In this document: in pieces, positions 4,356-9,548 of the stretch | How the letters are laid out: each line of letters starts with the position of its first letter | How positions within the stretch are numbered: the stretch's first letter is position 1 | Assembly: GCF_010892395.1 (NCBI RefSeq) | Contig: NZ_JAACKB010000067.1 | Span: 1 to 9,548, forward strand | Length of the DNA stretch: 9,548 nucleotides | Reading direction: 5' to 3' | From: Sulfurovum sp. bin170 | GTDB lineage: Bacteria > Campylobacterota > Campylobacteria > Campylobacterales > Sulfurovaceae | Notes under the pieces: generated by a model | The model's database searches: none | What the model saw: the letters and a program-made list of their open reading frames with translations, nothing else | Told to the model about the DNA's origin: nothing | Translations under genes and position numbers: made by a program

Positions 4356-7003
4356 TATGCAAGTAGACCTTTTTTGGGTCCACTCTTGCCACAACACTGC
4401 TTATATTTTTTGCCACTTCCGCATGGGCATGGGTCGTTTCTTTTTACTTTTTTCTCCGAACGAATAGGCTTGTTTTTAGGTGCTTCACCCTCTTCAAAAT
4501 CAGCCTCTACTAACTCATCCTCATTAGTGACTGCTCTAGCCAAATCAGCCTCCAACTCATCACGCATCGCTTCAAGTTTTGCCTGTTCTTCTGCTTGTGA
4601 CTCTGGAGTCTCAAAGTTGAACTGAACCAGTTGCAGTGTCTGAATCGCCTCATGCTTAATTCTATCAATCAGTTGCATAAATAGATTATAACTATCTTTT
4701 TTGTACTCTGTGAGTGGGTCTTTTTGGTTATAACCTCTAAGCCCAATACCTGTTTTGAGTACATCCATCTCATAGAGGTGGTCTCTCCATTTAGGGTCAA
4801 GTACTTGTAGATAGAGTACTCTTTGGACTTCACTTCTCTGTGCAGGAGTTAGTGGCTTCATCTTCTCTTCATAAGTCTCTGTGATGATACCTGACAGTGT
4901 CTCCTTGACCTCATCATACTCTTTTCCTTCAAAAACAGAGTTCTCTAGCTCCAACGCCATATATTGACTAAGCATATTGGTAAGTTTCTGAATATCATAA
5001 TCTTCATTTGGAGCACCATCATAAATCTCACACTCGGTCAGAAGATAGTCGATATACTCAATTCGATTCTCTCTTATTTTAGAGTCAATATCATACTCTG
5101 TGTCAAGTAGCTGATTTCTGAACTTATAGATAGCTTTTCTCTGCTGATTGGCAATATCATCATACTCCAAGATATGTTTACGCGACTCGTAGTGCATATT
5201 CTCCACTTTAGTTTGAGCTTTCTCTACAGAACGAGTTACAATTTTGGAGTCGATATACTCACCCTCTTCAACGCCTAGCTTATTCATAATAGTACGAATC
5301 TTCTCACCACCAAATATACGAAGCAGACTATCATCAAGACTTAGATAAAACTGTGAAGCACCCGCGTCACCTTGTCTTCCTGAACGACCACGAAGCTGAT
5401 TATCAATCCGTCTACTCTCATGTCTCTCTGTTCCAAGAATATAGAGACCTCCTAGCTCTTTTATCTCATCTGTTAGTTTAATGTCAACACCCCGTCCTGC
5501 CATATTGGTAGCAACAGTTACTGCACCTTTTTTACCAGCTTCCATGATGATTGTAGCCTCATGCTCATGATTTTTTGCATTGAGTGTATTGTGAGGAATT
5601 TTAGCACTTTTGAGTCTCTCATGAACCAGCTCAGATTTCTCAATGGAAGCAGTACCAACCAATACAGGTTGCCCTTTCTCATGAAGCTCTTTTACCTTTT
5701 TAGCAACAGCATCCAGCTTCTCTCTCTCTGTGTTGTAGATAAGGTCATTTCTATCATCCCTAATGATAGGTACATTGGTTGGGATTGAGATAACTTCCAG
5801 ATTATAAATTTCTGCAAACTCTGTCGCCTCTGTCTGTGCTGTACCTGTCATACCTGCTAGTTTAGCATAAGCACGGAAGTAGTTCTGATAGGTAATCTCT
5901 GCCATTGTTTGAGACTCTTCTTTGACCTCCACACCCTCTTTTGCTTCGATAGCCTGATGTAGACCCTCTGAGAATCTTCTACCTTGAGAGAGTCGTCCTG
6001 TAAACTCATCCACGATGATAATCTCACCATTTTGAGAAACATAATCAACATCTCGTACAAAGATATATTGAGCTTTCATCGCTTGGTCAAGATGGTGAGC
6101 CAATATCGCATTCTCTAAGTCATAAAGATTTTTAACTTCAAATAACTCCTGTGCCTTCTCCAAACCTCTCTCGGTCATAACTACTTGTCTATTTTTCTCA
6201 TCTACATAGAAGTCAAAATCAAGTTCAGGCTCCTCTTCACCAGCTTTAAGCTCAGGCTTCTCACCCTTTTCCATCTGTAGAGAAATTCCATTGGCTTTTT
6301 CATAATAGACCTCGTCTCTCTGAACAGGACCTGAGATAATTAATGGAGTTCTAGCCTCATCAATCAAAATAGAGTCAACCTCATCTATGATAGCATAGTG
6401 GTGAGTTCTTTGAACCTTCTCCTCTGCACGGCTCTTCATATTATCACGAAGATAGTCAAATCCATACTCATTATTGGTTCCATAGGTGATGTCACAATCA
6501 TATTGAGCTTTTTTGGTCATCTCATCATATATAGCATCGGTCAAACAACCCACTGTATAACCCAAGAAATTATAAAGCACACCCATCTCGTCAGCATCTC
6601 TTTGTGCCAAGTAATCATTCACGGTAACAATATGCACACCCTTGCCAAGCATCGCATTTAGCACAACAGCCAGAGTTGCGACAAGTGTTTTACCCTCACC
6701 AGTTTTCATCTCTGCAATAGAGTTCTCATGAAGCACCATACCACCAACAAGCTGAACATCAAAATGACGCATATGCAGAACTCGTTTACTCACCTCTCTA
6801 GTGATAGCAAATGAGTCATTAAGTGCATCATCCAAACTCTTCTCATCTGCTTGAACAGATGCCTTTAGAGCGTTAAACGCCTCTCTCAACTCATCATCAG
6901 AGAGCTTTTCGTACTGCTCTTCTAGCTTGTTTATCTGTTTTGCTCTTTTTAAGTAACCCTTGACTATTCTATCATTTTTTGAACCAAATATCATCTTTAG
7001 CAT
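4355..7003 (-). CDS. secA: SecA, preprotein translocase ATPase
   Basis: SecA uses ATP to push unfolded preproteins through SecYEG at the inner membrane. The 882 residues are a normal full length. Motifs in order are: Walker A MKTGEGKT (99-106); [12 protein letters not shown] (125-136); [15 protein letters not shown] (175-189); Walker B region IIDEVDS with Asp207/Glu208; GMTGTA (384-389); [10 protein letters not shown] (499-508); and the arginine-finger motif [11 protein letters not shown] (536-546). An acidic linker leads to a C-terminal zinc-binding tail with Cys859, Cys861, Cys870 and Cys871, which commonly contacts SecB or ribosomes and lipids. The ATG has only a weak upstream AGG; a second ATG three codons later is possible, but MLK-start versions match relatives I recall. 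It begins 76 bases after the mltB stop, and its own stop overlaps the next gene by one base. The AT-rich 76-base gap may hold a promoter. Confidence 0.97.
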   Translation of the reverse strand: MLKMIFGSKNDRIVKGYLKRAKQINKLEEQYEKLSDDELREAFNALKASVQADEKSLDDALNDSFAITREVSKRVLHMRHFDVQLVGGMVLHENSIAEMKTGEGKTLVATLAVVLNAMLGKGVHIVTVNDYLAQRDADEMGVLYNFLGYTVGCLTDAIYDEMTKKAQYDCDITYGTNNEYGFDYLRDNMKSRAEEKVQRTHHYAIIDEVDSILIDEARTPLIISGPVQRDEVYYEKANGISLQMEKGEKPELKAGEEEPELDFDFYVDEKNRQVVMTERGLEKAQELFEVKNLYDLENAILAHHLDQAMKAQYIFVRDVDYVSQNGEIIIVDEFTGRLSQGRRFSEGLHQAIEAKEGVEVKEESQTMAEITYQNYFRAYAKLAGMTGTAQTEATEFAEIYNLEVISIPTNVPIIRDDRNDLIYNTEREKLDAVAKKVKELHEKGQPVLVGTASIEKSELVHERLKSAKIPHNTLNAKNHEHEATIIMEAGKKGAVTVATNMAGRGVDIKLTDEIKELGGLYILGTERHESRRIDNQLRGRSGRQGDAGASQFYLSLDDSLLRIFGGEKIRTIMNKLGVEEGEYIDSKIVTRSVEKAQTKVENMHYESRKHILEYDDIANQQRKAIYKFRNQLLDTEYDIDSKIRENRIEYIDYLLTECEIYDGAPNEDYDIQKLTNMLSQYMALELENSVFEGKEYDEVKETLSGIITETYEEKMKPLTPAQRSEVQRVLYLQVLDPKWRDHLYEMDVLKTGIGLRGYNQKDPLTEYKKDSYNLFMQLIDRIKHEAIQTLQLVQFNFETPESQAEEQAKLEAMRDELEADLARAVTNEDELVEADFEEGEAPKNKPIRSEKKVKRNDPCPCGSGKKYKQCCGKSGPKKGLLA

Positions 7004-7079
7004 TATAATTATAACCTATTATTAAAATTGGGTGATTTTATCTAAATTTTGTGTAAAGGTTGTTTAGCTTGGTTTGAAA

Positions 7080-8096
7080 TTAAAACTTCCCATATTTTTT
7101 CCAATACCCACCTCTAATTCTCTTGGCTAGTTGATGTATAGCCATAGCATAATAGGAGCTATGGTTATACCTTGTAATTACATAAAAATTTTTTGCCCCA
7201 TACCAAAGCTCATCATAGTAATATCTCTTTAGTTTTATCAACCTAACATCTCCATCATATTTCCACTCACCAAACTTGGGTGAGATACCTTTTAGTGAAG
7301 TTCTTAAGTATTTGTGATTATATCCTGTCTTTTTAGTTGTAAATCTATTTCCAGAAAAAGAGACCCGAGTAGCCACAGGCTCACCCTTTCTCCATCCATT
7401 TTGTTTAAAGTAGTTGGCAATCCCTGCAATAGCATCAGATGTTGTCTGCATACTCTTTTTTCCATCACCATTAAAATCTACGGCATAGTAGTAGCTACTT
7501 GGCATAAACTGTCCTAGACCAATAGCCCCTGCGTAGGAGCTTTTTACATCTTTTGGATTAAAACTTTGAGATTTAGATAGGAGTAGGAGGTTTTTCAGTT
7601 CATATCTAAAATATTTACTCCTTCTGTTCTCCTCAAAACCCAAAGTAGCAAGTGTATCCAATGCAGGAAATTTTCCTCTATTATATCCGTAGTAGCTCTC
7701 TATCCCAATGATTGCTGTTATATATTCGGGTGAAACACCATATTTTTTGTATACTTTTTTAAATACGGTTCTATTGTCTCGCAGGTATTCGATACCTTTT
7801 TTGACTCTAGTATCACCTAAATGTACCTTCTCATATATATCCCAACTACCATGTTTTGGATATTTTTTTGGAGTTTTTTTCACTTTTTCTCTATATTTGG
7901 GGTTAAAAATACTTAAAGCTCTCTTTTGGAATTTCACATCTCTAAAAAGAGTATTTAAGTATGACCTTTTGAAATGATGCTCTTTTACCATCATGTTAAT
8001 AAACTCTTTTGCTACGCTATTTTTTCTGTAATCTTTAGCATTTAAGCCTATTGTGGATAGTAAAATTAGTGTTAAAAATATTTTTAACTGTTTCAT
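7080..8096 (-). CDS. mltB: MltB-family lytic murein transglycosylase, periplasmic
   Basis: These enzymes cleave the MurNAc-GlcNAc bond of peptidoglycan with formation of 1,6-anhydroMurNAc. The 338-residue protein starts with a Sec signal peptide: basic MKQLK, hydrophobic 6-16, and a likely cut after Ala20. There is no lipobox cysteine, so it should be soluble in the periplasm, unlike the E. coli MltB lipoprotein. The catalytic motif IIGIESYYG puts the general acid-base at Glu133. SYAGAIGLGQFMPSSYYY (187-204), AVDFNGDG (205-212) and DAIAGIANYFKQNGW (221-235) are family hallmarks, and RYNHSSYYAMAIHQLA (309-324) closes the domain. No C-terminal peptidoglycan-binding domain follows. The ATG has an AAGG site eight bases upstream. 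It lies upstream of secA on the same strand and diverges from the RNase T2 gene. SltB-type naming would be an alternative. Confidence 0.92.
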   Translation of the reverse strand: MKQLKIFLTLILLSTIGLNAKDYRKNSVAKEFINMMVKEHHFKRSYLNTLFRDVKFQKRALSIFNPKYREKVKKTPKKYPKHGSWDIYEKVHLGDTRVKKGIEYLRDNRTVFKKVYKKYGVSPEYITAIIGIESYYGYNRGKFPALDTLATLGFEENRRSKYFRYELKNLLLLSKSQSFNPKDVKSSYAGAIGLGQFMPSSYYYAVDFNGDGKKSMQTTSDAIAGIANYFKQNGWRKGEPVATRVSFSGNRFTTKKTGYNHKYLRTSLKGISPKFGEWKYDGDVRLIKLKRYYYDELWYGAKNFYVITRYNHSSYYAMAIHQLAKRIRGGYWKKYGKF

Positions 8097-8123
8097 ATTT
8101 TTGCCTTATAATATATTGAGCTG

Positions 8124-8129
8124 ATTATA
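8124..8129 (-). promoter_or_regulatory. candidate -10 element for mltB
   Basis: TATAAT on the minus strand lies 27 bases before the mltB ATG, within a TTTTATATAATC context, and leaves room for a short leader and the AAGG site. No good -35 is present, which is common in Campylobacterota, where periodic AT-rich sequence replaces it. The opposite direction has a weaker TATACA near 8183 for the RNase T2 gene. Both are unproven. Confidence 0.35.
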
Positions 8130-8209
8130 TAAAATGTTTGTTAACAGATGGTGAACTAATGTCCTAAAATAAGTATTTTTAATATACAATGGCACAAAAG
8201 GAACAATTG

Positions 8210-9151
8210 ATGAAAAAATTAATACTATCAACACTAATTATATCACTACCACTTATAGCTATGGCAAAAGAGTACAAAGAGGCCATCCAATCATGTGAAG
8301 CATATAACAACATGAAGCACACCACCAATACAAATGAGATAAAGCTAAAAGTAGGAGAGGAGTATCGAATCCTTGACCATAAAAAAGGTCAAATCCTCAC
8401 TCTAATCAAAGGTGAAAGAATTGCTCAAAGATGGGTAGATGAGAGCTGTTTTGAAAAGCAGTCACTAGGAAGCACGATAAACAAAGCACTCAAAAAAGGG
8501 AATAGTAGCTCAAAAAAAACCAGCAAACAGAACCTCCTAGCTATCTCTTGGCAAAATGCTTTCTGCCAAACCCACCAGTATAAAAAAGAGTGTAAAAATA
8601 TGAGCAAAAAAGATTTTGGAGCCTCCAACTTCGTACTCCACGGACTCTGGCCACAACCAAGAAACAATCAATATTGTAATGTAGACAAAAAACAGGTTGG
8701 TATGGATAAAAACAAACAGTGGCACAGACTAAACAAACTTGATTTGGATGGAGCCACAAGAGAGAGACTTGCTAAACTCATGCCTGGATATAGCTCTAAC
8801 CTACACAAACATGAGTGGATAAAACATGGAACCTGTTATGGTACAGATGCAGATGTCTATTATGATGATTCGATGGATTTAATGATGCAGATTAATGACT
8901 CTAAAATTCAAGATTTTTTTGCCGACAATGTGGGTAACAAAATAACTCTAAAAGATATTCGTAAAATTTTTGATAGAGAGTTTGGAAAAGGAGCAGGAGA
9001 GCATGTCACGATGAACTGTAGCAAAGGTCTCATTACAGAGTTGTGGATTCATCTTGGTAGCGGAAGTGATAAGTTAAAAGATTTACTAACAAAAGGAGAG
9101 ACCCCAAAGAGCAGATGTCATAAGGGGCGCGTGGATGCTGTTGGGTATTAA
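8210..9151 (+). CDS. secreted ribonuclease T2
   Basis: RNase T2 enzymes cut single-stranded RNA through 2',3'-cyclic phosphate intermediates, outside the cytoplasm. The ATG at 8210 follows AAAGGA by seven bases; an upstream in-frame ATG at 8189 has no such site. The 313-residue product opens with a signal peptide (MKKLILSTLIISLPLIAMA, likely cut after Ala19). Residues 20-82 form an extension with Cys29 and Cys80 and a YRILDH...RWVDESCF pattern, which I recall from proteobacterial T2 enzymes. A Lys/Ser-rich linker follows (about 91-107). The catalytic domain has CAS-1 FVLHGLWPQ (His144) and CAS-2 KHEWIKHGTCYG (Glu202, Lys205, His206). Several cysteines (119, 128, 156, 209, 270, 303) can form disulfides. 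All key residues are present, so activity is expected. A nutritional (phosphate or nucleotide scavenging) or defensive role is possible; no immunity gene is visible. Confidence 0.93.
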   Translation: MKKLILSTLIISLPLIAMAKEYKEAIQSCEAYNNMKHTTNTNEIKLKVGEEYRILDHKKGQILTLIKGERIAQRWVDESCFEKQSLGSTINKALKKGNSSSKKTSKQNLLAISWQNAFCQTHQYKKECKNMSKKDFGASNFVLHGLWPQPRNNQYCNVDKKQVGMDKNKQWHRLNKLDLDGATRERLAKLMPGYSSNLHKHEWIKHGTCYGTDADVYYDDSMDLMMQINDSKIQDFFADNVGNKITLKDIRKIFDREFGKGAGEHVTMNCSKGLITELWIHLGSGSDKLKDLLTKGETPKSRCHKGRVDAVGY

Positions 9152-9295
9152 GTCTTATTGGTACACTACCGCCTCGTTATATTAGGGACTGAAGTCTTCT
9201 ATTTCAAATAAGTTTTGCAAGAAGTTTATTTTTAAGCGAATTATATAACTATAGGCTTACGGTTAACTTTAAAAAAATCTTAATTAACCTTATTA
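9152..9295. other. convergent intergenic region with a weak inverted repeat
   Basis: This 144-base gap separates the two converging secreted-protein genes. GGTTAA (9261-9266) and TTAACC (9284-9289) could pair around a 17-base loop containing a run of seven A on the plus strand. That is too loose for a confident terminator in either direction. A small GACT-GA-AGTC hairpin lies near 9187-9196. I see no gene here. Confidence 0.4.
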
Positions 9296-9548
9296 TTAAT
9301 ATGGTTTCTCTCCACCCATATTACCTGCAGGATTATATCTACATACTACTATTGTACCACCTTTGAAGTTACCTTTTTGATAAGTAGCTTTAGCACACCC
9401 TATCTCTGTAGTCTGTTTCCATACCACTTGTGTATAGTGTCCACATACTGCACTACAGCTATTTTTTTCATAGTTATAGTCTGCTTTCTCTCCATGCCAA
9501 CTATCTACTGCTTTTATGTATGAATCATCAGTAGATGAAGCATATAAA
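9296..9548 (-). CDS. CAP/SCP-superfamily secreted protein, C-terminal part
   Basis: The minus strand carries an open frame that enters from the right edge and ends at TAA (9296-9298), giving 83 visible residues. They form the end of a CAP (CRISP/antigen 5/PR-1, also called SCP) domain. AVDSWHGEKADYNYEKNSC leads into the CAP1 signature CGHYTQVVWK (35-44 of the visible part), then EIGCA (48-52) and the CAP2-like VVCRYNPAGN (67-76). The domain ends at GGEKPY, as is usual. Cysteines at 31, 35, 51 and 69 suggest disulfides and export; the signal peptide would lie beyond the window. Bacterial CAP proteins are usually secreted or surface-bound, with roles from lipid binding to proteolysis or wall association, and the biochemical function is often unknown. 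It faces the RNase T2 gene. Confidence 0.88.
   Translation of the reverse strand, partial: LYASSTDDSYIKAVDSWHGEKADYNYEKNSCSAVCGHYTQVVWKQTTEIGCAKATYQKGNFKGGTIVVCRYNPAGNMGGEKPY

Noticed and set aside
3120..4397. longer permease reading starting inside secA at 4397
   Set aside because: The extra 14 residues are just the secA tail in another frame. The TAATG overlap gives a natural start that fits the family N-terminus.
4308..4625. plus-strand frame opposite the 3' end of secA
   Set aside because: It lies antisense to the conserved zinc-tail and linker of SecA and has no recognisable motif.
8425..8759. three minus-strand frames within the RNase T2 gene
   Set aside because: They are antisense to the CAS-1 region, overlap each other and have no signal of their own.

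Overview
The window looks like chromosomal DNA from a member of the Campylobacterota (Epsilonproteobacteria), perhaps near Sulfurovum or Sulfurimonas. The DNA is AT-rich. SecA carries the N-terminus I associate with this phylum (a short basic head followed by GSKNDR). secA is directly followed by an FtsX/LolC-E-type permease, an order I recall from Helicobacter and relatives. The phylum is an inference; the genus is a guess.

Left part (1-1954): a weak partial ORF touches the left edge. Next comes a minus-strand gene for an unrecognised 330-residue membrane protein. Across an AT-rich divergent intergenic region with a perfect 16-bp palindrome lies a plus-strand hotdog-fold (PaaI-like) thioesterase. 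Its better start is a TTG codon behind a strong ribosome binding site, and a likely terminator follows it.

Middle part (1955-3119): this is a small accessory island, all on the minus strand. It holds an intact DUF433 antitoxin / DUF5615 PIN-like toxin pair whose genes abut as TAG|ATG. Beside it is a decayed MNT-HEPN toxin-antitoxin module: the start of the nucleotidyltransferase survives, is frameshifted, and runs into a piece of a HEPN domain in another frame. Two palindromes resembling dispersed repeats flank the intact pair.

Right-centre part (3120-8096): a minus-strand envelope cluster reads MltB-type lytic transglycosylase, SecA, LolC/E-type permease. The last two overlap by one base. 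The three products act in wall remodelling, protein export and probably lipoprotein release.

Right end (8097-9548): divergent from mltB is a secreted RNase T2 with both catalytic motifs and a proteobacterial N-terminal extension. Facing it from the right edge is the C-terminal part of a CAP/SCP-superfamily secreted protein, recovered by translating the minus strand. No tRNA, rRNA, CRISPR array or insertion sequence was seen. The least ordinary parts are the toxin-antitoxin island with its repeats and the pair of extracellular-protein genes. I found no convincing wholly new system.
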